A stretch of 64,000 bases of DNA from Garcia nutans (lineage: Eukaryota; Streptophyta; Magnoliopsida; Malpighiales; Euphorbiaceae), in assembly GCA_947685225.1 (NCBI GenBank), contig CANTUV010000003.1, positions 2,488,001 to 2,552,000 of the forward strand, read 5' to 3'. The notes under the pieces were generated by a model, which had not been told where the DNA came from, made no database searches, and saw only the letters and a program-made list of their open reading frames with translations. How positions within the stretch are numbered: the stretch's first letter is position 1; each line of letters starts with the position of its first letter. Made by a program: the position numbers and the translations under genes. Shown in pieces: positions 47,338-57,334 of this stretch.

Positions 47338-47584
47338 TGTAACGACCCCACCTGCACAGTCTTACGACAGCTGGTCTATTAGGACTTTTCTCTCGTAGGT
47401 GGACCGTAGTCCCAGCCCTCAATCCGGCAGGCCACCATAGTTCTGGACTGCCCTCACGGGCCCTCCAGCAGGATTTGTTTATTTGGCTCCCACAGGAGTC
47501 GCCTCCCCGGATCGAACACCTGACCTCTCCCTTAAGAGAGCCAGCGAGCACAATCCAGTACCATTTCTACCATTTGCCTCTTGG
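47338..47584 (-). mobile_element. tRNA-derived SINE candidate, about 250 bp
   Basis: On the minus strand a B box GTTCGATCC (47509-47517) lies downstream of an A-box-like segment within TGGTAGAAATGGTACTGG (47555-47572), the spacing of an RNA polymerase III internal promoter. The section between them (GGCTCTCTTAAGGGAGAGGT) is a perfect short inverted repeat. The body after the B box is GC-rich, unlike its surroundings, and ends GGGTCGTTACA then a short A-rich tail. It is not a functional tRNA gene: the arms do not close. An alternative is a fragment of an LTR beginning TGTAACGACCCC on the plus strand. Confidence 0.5.
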
Positions 47585-48252
47585 ATTGTTGTTATCTATT
47601 TGTGTTTCTTTGGTTAATGTCCTTAAATTGTTATTGTGTTGCTTAATGCTTGTCTATGCTTTTCTTTGATTATTGTCACTAAGGTTTGATAATTACTACT
47701 GCTATTAGGTGTTGCTCCCTTGTTTCAATTTTTAAACCTATATTTATAGGAACATATTAGGTTAAAACCAGTGGATATCGAGCTAAATTCAAGTTCAATC
47801 CAAATTTCCAATTTAAACGCGGCTTAGATTAAGTCCAAAATAGGAACCATATTGTATTAAAATCAATTTATTTCAACATGGAATCCATCCATGTCGAATT
47901 AAACCTTATTTAATTCGATATGGACCAACCATATTGAATTTGATCCATATTGAATTGGATGCATTCCTATTTAATATTGTCAAATTGGAGGACATCCAAT
48001 TTGATATGGATGTTGTCCTATTTCATCCCGACTTGGCCTATGTCCAATTATGCCGAACCAAACCCATTTGAACTCTAGATCAGACCATTTTAGGGCTTTA
48101 AAAATTGAACTAACTTACTTTAGGCCTTTTAAAATTTGGCCGACCTAATTCAAAGCTATAAACTAGGTTTAAGCTTTTAAAATAAGACATAATTTGGCTT
48201 GCCCTTCTTTAATTGTGATCGGACTAGCTTAGGGCAAAAATTAAGGGCTACA
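47585..48252 (-). repeat. Tat-type LTR remnant, probably the 5' LTR of Tat B
   Basis: It ends AAAAATTAAGGGCTACA at 48252, the U3 start of this LTR family read backwards, and holds TATAAATA on the minus strand at 47741-47748. The part from the TATA box to U3 resembles 51860-52536. The U5 side is missing and the SINE candidate lies there instead. Confidence 0.6.
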
Positions 48253-49445
48253 TAACCCTAATGACCTTAGAAGAAGAGTGAATATAAGAGGACAAGAGAA
48301 GAAAAATTCAGATGGGGGAGAGTCATTTGAAGAAAATGAAGAGAAAGAGGAAATAAGGCCAAGAGAGAGAGAAAATAATAAGAGTGGAGGGGGGTAAAAC
48401 TGAGGATACATTCATTCTATGGGAGAATGGATCCTCAAGCTTACTTGGACTAGGAAAAGAAAATAAAGCTGGTATTTAATTGCCATGAATACACTGAGTT
48501 TAAGAAGGTAAAGCTAGTTATTGCTGCAATTGAAGATTATGCCATCGCTTGGTGGGATGGCACTAAGCAAAGAAAGAGGAGGAATAGGGAAAGGCCAATC
48601 GAAGAATGGAAAGACTTCAAGTCTATTATGAGAAGAAGGTTTATATTGAGCGATTATTGTAGAGAGATGTAGAGGAATATTATAAAGAGATGGAAGTTTG
48701 AATGATTATAGCTAATATATAGGAAGACGGAGAAGCTACCATGGCTAGATTTTTAAATGAGTTAAATAAAGACATAGCCAATATGGTGGAATTACAACCA
48801 TATATAGAGCTTGAAGAGTTACTACACTTAGCTTTGAAAGTAAAGAAGCAATTGAAAAGAAAGAGTAGTTCAACTCAATTTTCAACCTCGACATCTTTCA
48901 AGCCTATGTGGAAGACAGGTGAAAAGCCTACTTCATGCAAGCATAAAATTGAGCTCAAAGAAGTTACTATGGCTCCTAGCACTATTAAAGACAAAGATAA
49001 GACCAAATCCACTTCTAAACTTAAATGCTTTAATATGGTGTTGTAGGTCATTACAAAAGGAAGTGCAATAATCAAAGGACAATTTACAAACAAGATGGGG
49101 AGTATTTTTCAACTAGTAATGAGAAGAAAGGGGAGGAAAAGGAGTCTAGAGAAGAAGATAGTGAAGATGAAGGAGAGGATCTTATTCCTATAGAGAGTGA
49201 TAGAGCACTTGTAACTAGGAGAGCTTTGAATTTACAAGCTCAAAATGATGAGTATAATCAAAGATATAATTTATTTCATACAAGGTGCTTTGTAAGGGAT
49301 AGATTTTATGATGTGATTGTCAATGGAGGGAGTGTAACAAATGTTGCAAGTACCACCTTAGTAGAGAAACTTGGTCCACCAACTATCAAGCATCCACAAC
49401 CTTCTAAACTATAGTGGATCAATGATTATGGAGAAATTAAAGTGA
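48253..49445 (+). pseudogene. E: gag-protease fragment of another gypsy element
   Basis: Read across three frames: an acidic N-terminus (ESFEENEEKEE), DYAIAWWDGTKQRKRRNRER, EEWKDFKSIMRRRFILSDY, EDGEATMARFLNELNKDIAN and a long frame at 48741-49046, then a frameshifted zinc knuckle and protease with VNGGSVTNVASTTLVEKLG, where IDGGS is expected (Asp to Asn). The family resembles a chromovirus, possibly Reina-type, and is distinct from T1/T2, Athila and Tat. It is cut at both ends, by LTR B at 48252 and LTR D at 49446. No LTR of its own is visible. Confidence 0.7.
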
Positions 49446-50622
49446 TGTAGATCCTTAATTTTGGCCCTATATGAGTCTGATCCCATTAACAAAGGCCAAA
49501 CTATATTTTATCTGATTCCAAAAAAGCTTACCTAGTTTATAACTTTTAACGAGTCGGTTTGATTTTGCAAGGCCTAAAAATAAGTTGATTCTATTTATAA
49601 ATGTTTAAAACATAGTTTATAGCTTTTATAAATCAAGTTCGGTCTAAAACTAAATTGGTGTGATTCAATTTTAAAGAATAAAAATAAGCAGACTGGATCA
49701 AAACAACAAACCATGACAAATTGGTTTAGCTAATTCACCATGGATGGCCATCCATGGTGAATTGGCAACTTCCAATTCACCATGCATAGCTTACCATGGC
49801 GAATTGGTAATTTCCAATTAGCCATGGTCCACTAATCCGGTCCTAATTTAGCTTATTAATTCCTTAATCAAGATAGACTTCATTTAAACCATCAGATTAA
49901 GCTTTTAGGGTTTTATTTTAAACCTAATTATGCCTATAAATACTGATGTTTAACATTAAATAGGGGGCATCAACAATTGTGAAGGATAGCCAAAAATTAG
50001 CACAGTTTAACAAAAGCAACACAGAAGCAACAATCAGGCTGACTGCAGCAAAAAACTTCAATTGATCTAGGAAGACAGTAGTAGAGAGCTTGTTTCAAAT
50101 CATTAACATTGGTGGAACCAGCAATGGAGGTTTGCAATTCCTTATCCAATTTTTTTTAAGTTTACAATAATTCCTCATTTTATAGTTTTAATTTGTTCCT
50201 GCACTTTTTATAAAAATATTCTAGTAAGCATAATTCAATAATCTACTAAGTTAAACATGATTCATATTAGTTTTAGTTTATTCCTGTGATGGTGTGCTTA
50301 TATGTCCATTAAATTATTTCATTGAATTTCAAAACAATATGTTTAAACAAATGCCTAAAGTGATAGTAGCCAAGATAAATTTTGAAACCCTAATACCCCA
50401 ATAACCAAAATAACTCTTAAAGCCCTAATGGTCTCATAACCAGTGTTGAGTATCTTTAAACCCTAAAACAATTTTCAAAATCCTAAAGACCCTAAAACAG
50501 TTGTAAATCCAAAACCCTAAAACTCAAAACCCTAATTTACAAAAACTTAAAACTCAAACCCTAATTTATAAAGCCTAGCTTCCAAACCCTAACTTCCAAA
50601 ACTCCAAAACCCTAATCTATAA
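49446..50622 (+). repeat. Tat D 5' LTR, first part
   Basis: It starts TGTAGATCCTTAATTTTGG in the forward orientation of the family. It carries the inverted-repeat zone (49725-49835: CACCATGGATGGCCATCCAT and neighbours), a TATA box and the AACCCTAA-rich U5 side. It stops at CTATAA, where the solo LTR is inserted, and resumes at 52537. Confidence 0.78.
49935..49942 (+). promoter_or_regulatory. TATA box of Tat D
   Basis: TATAAATA on the plus strand, 100 bases after the inverted-repeat zone, the same arrangement as the other LTRs of the family. Confidence 0.68.
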
Positions 50623-52536
50623 TGTGAGCGAGGATTTTTGCCCCCACTCTTGGTGGAATGGTTCTTGCAACTTCGGCACTATTAGGCTCAGGGCCTTAGA
50701 GAACACGTGCCTAAATCTAGAGAAAATGGAGTCACCACCCGGATGGGCCGGGAAAAAGAAAAGGGTGGATGACTCTATTCCTATGGAATTTCCAACCCTC
50801 TATTGGGTTTGAAAAGTTGGGTATGCATAGGGAAGGTAAGAAGTGGCCCAACACCCCCATAATGCGTGATTCATTCGAATCATCCTCCTTTTTAGGTTTA
50901 GATATTATAAAATTCTTAAATATTATGATATTATCCATATTACATGCGACCATTAAAATAAAGAATTATTGCATTAAAATAAAAACAAAATAATAAATAT
51001 GCACCCTTCCATGGATGGAAACATATCTTTGCAATGTCCAATGTAATGCCCAAAAAAGAAAACAAAGTAAATAAAAATGAGACACCCATCATATGTGGAA
51101 ACTCTTATAATGGACCTAAAATCTTTAAAAGATAAATTAAATTACATAATAAAACCGAGGTACCCGTATAGTGGAAACATGTCTTTTACATCCTTGAAGT
51201 CCAAACAAAATAAATGTAAAATCATAAACACATAAATAATCATCATATAAAGAGTAATAAAATAAGGACTTAATTAAAAAAGGAAATAAGATAAATAGAA
51301 AAGAATACAATCCACAAATAAATATTGACCCGATCACATACGGTTGGGGTTTTATATTTATAGAAATTAGGGTTTTTCTTAAACTATGGTTTTAAGGTAA
51401 AAATTAGGGTATTATGGTTTTGAACACTAGGTTTTGTCTTTTTAAAATAAATTTAGGGTTTTGGATTTATAGGATGAAGGTTTGGATTTAGGGTCTTTTG
51501 GATAAAATCAAGACTTTATGAATTTCGAAACAAAATTAGGGTTTAATATTTACACTTGGTTAGTGCCCAAAGTAACAATTTATTACTACTGTATGATGGC
51601 TTTTATTATATGAGAATTGCTACTGGATAAACAAAGTTGCTAATGGATTATTTATTTTGTTACTATGAAAATGAAATAAATAGATGCTGGATGAAAAAGA
51701 CTATGAATCATAATATTGATAATGAAAGCTCACTATAAATATGAAGAGTTAAGAAGATTAAACCTTCATTTTGTGGTTCCAACAAAACTGAGAGTGTTGG
51801 TTGAGTGAGGCAATTGCCCGAGGCAGTTGTGGTGTGTTGATCCTCGTTTGATTGTTGTTGCTGCTTCCTTTAATAATTGTGGCTGCTAAGGTTTTTTAAT
51901 TAATTGTTGCTAATTGTTTATTCTGTTCTTGATAATTGTTGCCTATTTTAATGTTAAACATCAGTATTTATAGGCATAATTCGGTTTAAAAATAAAACAC
52001 TAAAACTTAATCTGACAGGCTAAATGAAGTCCATCTTAATTAAGGAGTTAATAAGCCGAATTAAAACCAGATTAGTTGGACCATGGCAAATTTGGAATTG
52101 CCAGATTAGTTGGACGATGGCAAATTTGGAATTGCCAATTCGCCATGGTAAGCCATCCATGGCGAATTGGAAATTGCCATGGTCACTCCATCATGGCAAA
52201 TTGGCAAGGCCAATTCATCATTGTTTTTATATTTTGGTCTAGTCCGACTTATTTTTTTGCTTTAAAATTAAATTATATCTATTAAATGATGAATTGACTA
52301 GGTTTAGGGTTTTAAAATCAAACCAACTTATTCTTAGAACAAACTTGATTTATAAAAGCTATAAACTAAGTTTTAAACCTTTATAAATTGAATCAACTTA
52401 TTTTTAGGCCTTGCAGAACCGAACTGACTCATTAAAATCCATGAACTAGGTTTAAACTTTTTTGTATCAATCAAATATAGTTTGGCCTTTGTTAATTAGG
52501 ATCAGACTAGCTTAGGGCAAAAATTAAGGGTCAACA
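50623..52536 (-). repeat. Solo Tat-type LTR inserted in LTR D, 1914 bp
   Basis: Complete termini of the family in minus orientation: TGTGAGCGAGG at 50623 and AAGGGTCAACA ending at 52536. ATAA flanks both sides, a four-base remnant of a target duplication. TATAAATA is at 51965-51972 on the minus strand, and the inverted-repeat zone is 52070-52230 (GCCATGG/CCATGGC palindromes around CAAATTTGGAATTGCCA). It has no internal element, so it is a solo LTR. Confidence 0.8.
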
Positions 52537-52705
52537 ATAACTTTTAAGCCTCAAACAACTAAACCCTAATTTCTAAACCAATTTAGCAAACCTAATCTAG
52601 TAACCAAATTTCTAAACCCTAGACTAAAACCTTCAACCTTAATCCTAGAATTGCAATTTCCTTAAACCCTAATTCAAAATGTCAAAACCCTAATTCCAAT
52701 ATACC
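52537..52705 (+). repeat. Tat D 5' LTR, second part
   Basis: Continues the AACCCTAA-rich U5 side after the solo LTR (AAACCCTAATT repeated). The conserved U5 end GGGGGCAAAAATCCCCGCTC is absent, so about 0.5-0.7 kb of U5, primer site and leader are deleted before gag. Confidence 0.6.
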
Positions 52706-52709
52706 CTAG

Positions 52710-53530
52710 TCTTCAATGATGATAAGATGGTTTTGGATGATGATGAATGCTGGGCTTAGTACTTTCAAGATCCTCAAGATAAGAAGAAGGAGTTGAAGGT
52801 TGTGGAGAAGGCAACTGTTGAAAAGACTGAGACTTCTGATGTTGAGAAGATGATTATTGATTTGGAGAAGAACTTTAAGAAGAAGCTAAAAATCAAAGAG
52901 ATGTCAGAAGTGGACATGTTGTTTGAACAAGATGATGAGGTCCCTTATAAGTTCAAGATGCCATCATTTGCTAAGTTCGATGGAACTAGCAACCTTCATC
53001 TTCATGTGAAGCATTATATCACCGCTATGCAGTCTGTTCGACCTACTAAGGCTCAAACTCTAAGGTACTCCATGCTTTCATTGGATCCGGTTGTGAATAA
53101 TTGTTTCAACACCTTGAAGGATAATACTCAAAAGAGCTGGGATTTGTTGTATAAGGCCTTCATTCAATAATATGGGTACAATGCTGAGTTGGAGGCCACT
53201 TTGATGGAAGTTGAGTCAATAAGGCAGAAATCAAATGAAAACTTTGTTGACTATGTCAAGAGATGGAGAAACAATGCAAAGTTTCTTAAGAAAAGGCCTG
53301 ATGAATCTAATCAGATTAGGATGATTGTAGGAGGGGTGCTACCTCGTCTTCATGAGAGAATGTCTCACACACTCATCTGGGATTTCAAGGATCTTCTCCA
53401 AGATGGTTTGCAAATTGAACAGTGGGAAAGGGAGAAGAATCATTTCTCTGCAAGAAGAAATGAAAAAGGAAGCTATCAGTCTGGCAATCAAGGGACTCAA
53501 AAGGCGATTGATGTAAATGCAACTGGCTAA
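52710..53530 (+). pseudogene. Tat D gag
   Basis: Frame of about 273 codons with stops at TAG 52757 (Gln in B) and TAA 53168. Visible: VLDDDECWA, a charged coiled stretch (MIIDLEKNFKKKLKIKEMSE), then the capsid domain MPSFAKFDGTSNLHLHVKHY, AMQSVRPTKAQTLRYSMLSL, NENFVDYVKRWRNNAKFLKK and IEQWEREKNHFSARRNEKGS. It is about three-quarters identical by eye to the gag of A. The N-terminus present in B is missing because of the 5' deletion. Confidence 0.85.
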
Positions 53531-53850
53531 GGTAGTAGAAGGCAATTTTCAGAGTTGAACAAACCACTATCTTGGGTTTTCAGCAAGCTGTAGAAAAAGA
53601 CCCTGACATTGATGATGGATCCACCATAAATATCTATCCACTCAAGATCTTTCCAAAACAAGCTATGACGACAAGGAGGTGAAGGCTGGTTCCATCGAAT
53701 CCATGGTTGAATTTGTGGTCTTGGATATCCCTGTTACTTTTCCACTGCTATTGGGAAGACTCTGATTTCATCTTATTGGTGGATTTCCTTCTACGCTTCA
53801 TCAAAAGATCAAGTTCCCAAATGGGTCATCGAGGCCGAGGATAATGAAGT
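53531..53850 (+). pseudogene. Tat D aspartic protease (degenerate)
   Basis: An active-site-like IDDGSTINIYPL is encoded at about 53608-53643, then FVVLDIPVTFPLLLGRL and GGFPSTLHQKIKFPNG, the order and wording of Tat proteases. At least two frame changes and stops occur, and the domain is shorter than usual. Confidence 0.65.
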
Positions 53851-54214
53851 GGTGAATGCATTGATGATTGAGAGGAATTTTAATGGATTCCAAGTAGTTA
53901 TAATTTCTAATGATGAAGTGGTAGACCCCAAGGTCCTAACTATGATGAAGAACATGAACTACCTGCTTGGCATTGGTCTTGGAAAAGGTAAGACATGTGT
54001 GATAGAGCTTCCAGATTTCAAGACTCAATCTTCCAATAAAGGGTTGGGATATGATGAAGATGTTCAGCTAAAAAAGAAAGAGAGTGATTGCATAAGCATT
54101 TTTAATATTAACTCTGTTGACACACAATCATTAAATTTGGAAATCATCGACAATTCTAAAAATATTAGCATAGCATCTGACCTTAATCTTGAAGAGAGAG
54201 AGAGAGAGATTTGA
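53849..54214 (+). pseudogene. Tat D protease-RT linker with G-patch-like motif
   Basis: 121 codons including MMKNMNYLLGIGLGKGKTCV and SSNKGLGYDEDVQLKKKESD. Tat/Ogre polyproteins carry a glycine-rich stretch of this kind between protease and RT. Its role is unknown. It ends at TGA in the AG-repeat GAGAGAGAGAGAGATTTG. Confidence 0.6.
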
Positions 54215-54219
54215 AAAAA

Positions 54220-55190
54220 TATTTAAGAAATATGAAGAAGTCTTTGCTTGGTCTTATGAGGATATGCCTGGGATTGTTCGAGACATAGCCGAGCACCTAA
54301 TACCCACTTATATTCATATGAAACCTGTCAAATAAAAGCTTAGATGATTAAGGTTGGAATGGGAAGAGTTGGTCAAAGAAGAAGTCACTAAGCAGATACA
54401 AGTCAAATTTCTTGAAGTGATAGATTACCCTGACTAGTTAGCAAACATAGTTCCCGTGCCAAAGAATGACAAAAGAATTAGGGTTTGTGTTGACTACAGA
54501 GACTTAAACAAGGCTTCCCCTAAGGATGATTTTCCTTTACCCCATATAGATGTTCTTATTGATAGTGCAACCTTCAGCATGCTACACTTGTTGTAGATGG
54601 ATTTTTTAGATACAATCATGTGTTAATGGCCCAAGAGGATAAAGCTAAAATTACCTTTTTTTACTACATAGGGTATATTCTATTATAGGATGATGTTATT
54701 TAGGTTAAAGAATGCTGGAGAAACCTACCACAGGATGGCTACAACCTTGTTTCATGGCATGATGCATAAAGAGGTCGAGGTCTATGTTGATGGTATGATG
54801 GTGAAGTCGAATATAAGGGAGCAGTATTTCCAAAACCTAGAATTATTCTTTGAAAGCGCAGTGAAGTGTAAGCTAAGGTTGAATCCAAAGAAGTGTGTGT
54901 TTAGGGTTACTTCAAGAAAATTATCGAGACACGTGATTGGTCCAAATAGTATTGAGATTAACCCTAAAAAAGTTAAGGCAATCTGGGATATGCTAGCTCC
55001 TAAGATGGAGAAGGAAGTTCAAGGGTTTATTGGCAGGTTACAACACATTAGCAAGTTCATAGCAAAGCTTACCACAATCTATGAACTAATCTTTAAATTG
55101 TTAAGAAAAACTAGCCTGCCAAGTGGAATGATGAATCTCAAAAGGCCTTTAAATGTATTAAAGAATATTTATAGAATCCACATGTTTTGA
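54220..55190 (+). pseudogene. Tat D reverse transcriptase (catalytic Asp lost)
   Basis: The N-terminal half is broken by stops and shifts (NIVPVPKNDKRIRVCVDYRD, LNKASPKDDFPLPHIDVLID). The open half at 54690-55190 has MLFRLKNAGETYHRMATTLF and the catalytic box VYVDGMMVKS, where YVDD is required; the codon is GGT at 54790-54792. RT is therefore predicted dead apart from the stops. CVFRVTSRKLSRHVIGPNSI and VQGFIGRLQHISKFI follow, as in Tat elements. Confidence 0.85.
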
Positions 55191-55580
55191 AGCCACCTAA
55201 ATCCAGTAGACCTTTGTTACTATACTTTGTAGTAGAAGAAGAGTCAATAGGAGCAATACTTGCCTAAGCAAATCAATCGGGAATTGGGTATGCAATTTAC
55301 TACTTAAGTAGAAAGCTCCTGCCTCATGAGATTAATATAGTATCATCGAAAAGACATGTATAGCCGTGGTTTGGTCATCTAAGTAGTTGCGGCGTTACTT
55401 TCAGTCTTATAGTTTTGTAGGCAATTTCTAGGATGGATCCAGTGAAATATTTAAGAGAAACACTTTCATTGATTGGGAAATATAGCAGATGGTTGATCAT
55501 TTTAGAAGAGCTTGAGATCGAGTATATAACTAGGAAAACCATTAAAAATAGAGCAGTAGCAGAATTCCTGGCCTAATAGC
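55191..55580 (+). pseudogene. Tat D first (gypsy-type) RNase H remnant
   Basis: Readable in pieces: RPLLLYFVVEEESIGAILA, AIYYLSRKLLPHE, then LSLIGKYSRWLIILEELEIE. Several stops are present. It corresponds to the RNase H normally attached to gypsy RT. Confidence 0.7.
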
Positions 55581-55582
55581 CA

Positions 55583-56104
55583 TTGTCGGACAGTGAGGAA
55601 GTGGTTTTTGAATTTTTCTATGAACATTTAGAAGCCATAGAGGTACAAGGATGGAAGATGTACTTTGACGGAGCAATAAACAAAAAAGGTGTTGGTCTGG
55701 GGATAATTTTAGAATCACCTGAAGGAGAGCTTATCCCTCTAGCTAAGAAGTTGAAGTTTAGGGCAACCAACAACATAGTGGAGTACGAAGCTTGCATTTT
55801 TAGGCTGAAAACCCTGTTGATCATGATGGTGGATAAAATACAGGTCTTTGGTGATTCTTTATTAGTTGTATCCCAAGTAAATGGTGATTGGGAATTGAAG
55901 GAAGAAAGATTGAAATCATACCATGATTATTTGACCATGTTGAAGAAAAATTTCAAGGATTGCAGATTTATACGCCTGCCAAGAGAAGAGAATCAGATGG
56001 TTGATGCCCTACCCACATTGGCTTCGGTATGGGAGGATCATGTCAAGTTATTTCTTGAGCCTTTGGTTTTGACCAGTTCATTTACTCCTTGTTATGGACC
56101 ATGA
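55583..56104 (+). pseudogene. Tat D second, archaeal-type RNase H (173 codons, open)
   Basis: All four acidic residues are present: Asp in MYFDGAINKKGVG, Glu in NIVEYEACIFRL, Asp in VFGDSLLVVSQ and Asp in MVDALPTLAS. This extra RNase H marks the Tat branch (Tat/Ogre/Retand). It is the least damaged part of D: the frame is uninterrupted, while RT and the first RNase H are wrecked. It starts after LSDSEEV, a usual linker. It is listed as a pseudogene because the polyprotein cannot be made. Confidence 0.85.
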
Positions 56105-56106
56105 TA

Positions 56107-57334
56107 CGTGGTATGACACTATAAGACAGTTTTTTAAAAGTAAAGAATACCCGCATAATGCAACAAAGGAAGAGAGAAGAGCTATAAGATGATGGTGTTT
56201 GTAGTACATCACCTTTTATGGGGAGTTGTATCGAAGATGGCCCGATGGAGTGCATTTAAGATGCTTAAGGATGTTCAAAGTTGACCAGATTATGTATAAA
56301 ATACATGTTAGAAGTTGTGGGCCCCACATGAATGGGATGGCCTTGTTTAAGAAGATAATCCGACAAGGCTACTATTGGTTGACCATGGAAAGAGACTATA
56401 TTGATTTTGTGAGAAAATGTCAATTGTGTCAGATGCATAAAAACTTAAATCACATGCCTCCCAAAGAATTGCATTCTATGTCTTCACCATGGCCTTTTAC
56501 AACTTGGGGAATCGATATCATTACTGAGATATATCCAACGGCTTCAAATGGTCACCAGTTCATTATAGTAGCAGTTGATTATTTTTCAAAATGGGTTGAA
56601 GTTGAGTCTTTCAACAAGCTAGGTTTATTGAGAAGAATCTTATCTGTAGGTATGGGGTCCCGTACAGTGTGATATCAGACAATGGGGTGTAATTTCAAGG
56701 AGCAGTTAAGGGTTTATTCTCGAAGTACCATATCTGTCACCACCAGTCTTCCCTTTATAGACCATAGGCTAATGGTGTAGTAGAAGCAAAAAACAAGGCA
56801 ATTAAGCAGATCCTGTCCAAGATGACCAAGACATATAGGGATTGGTAAAAAAATGCTTCCTTTTGCTTTATGGGGATCAGGACCAATGTGCGAACCCCGA
56901 CTGGAATGATGCCATTTTCCTTGGTTTATGGGATGGAAGCTATGTTGCCAATTGAGATCAAGATCGAATCAATAAGGGTGATACTTGAAACTAAATTGCC
57001 TTAGGTGGAATGGGTAGCAATCAGATATGCATAGCTAGCCTTATTGGAGGAAAGAAGATTGAAAGCGCTATATCATCACCAGCTTTACCAAAGAAAAATA
57101 GCTTGGGCCTACAACAGAAGGGTTAAGATAAGAAAGCTTAAGGTTGGTGACTTAGTATTGAAGCAGTGCAAGCCTAATGTCCCCGATCTAGGAGGGAAGT
57201 TTAGACCTAGTTTGGAAGGGTCATGCATCGTGAAGCAAGTAATGAGAAAGGGTGTAGCCAAGTTGTCAGACATGGACGAAAATGAGTTTAGTGAGCCAGT
57301 AAACATTAGCAAGTTGAAGAGGTTCTATGTTTGA
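56107..57334 (+). pseudogene. Tat D integrase
   Basis: 56226-56672 holds the zinc region (CGPHMNGMALFKKII...CQLCQMHK) and the first catalytic Asp in WGIDIITEIYPTASNGHQFI. A frameshift near 56620-56660 moves to another frame with the second Asp in VISDNGV and the Glu in NGVVEAKNKAIKQI; stops occur at VISDNGV*F, SLYRP*ANG and DW*K. The C-terminus is open at 57044-57334 (KIRKLKVGDLVLKQCKPNVP, DENEFSEPVNISKLKRFYV) and ends at the natural stop. Confidence 0.85.

Larger units (their letters stand above)
15165..48252 (-). mobile_element. Tat element B: gag-only Tat element, heavily interrupted
   Basis: A minus-strand element of the same design as A, in pieces: 3' LTR remnant (15165-17640), 43-bp array (17795-18095 and 28975-31640), conserved non-coding module (31641-34080), gag (35547-34083), leader (36472-35548) and 5' LTR remnant (48252-47585). 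It is interrupted by a solo LTR (15680-16847), Athila (18096-28974) and Tekay T2 (36473-47325). The join at Athila is proven by a target duplication. The join across T2 is inferred from leader homology on the left and a matching LTR remnant on the right. Confidence 0.65.

Noticed and set aside
47338..47584. A true tRNA gene
   Set aside because: A and B box-like words are present, but acceptor and anticodon stems do not form.
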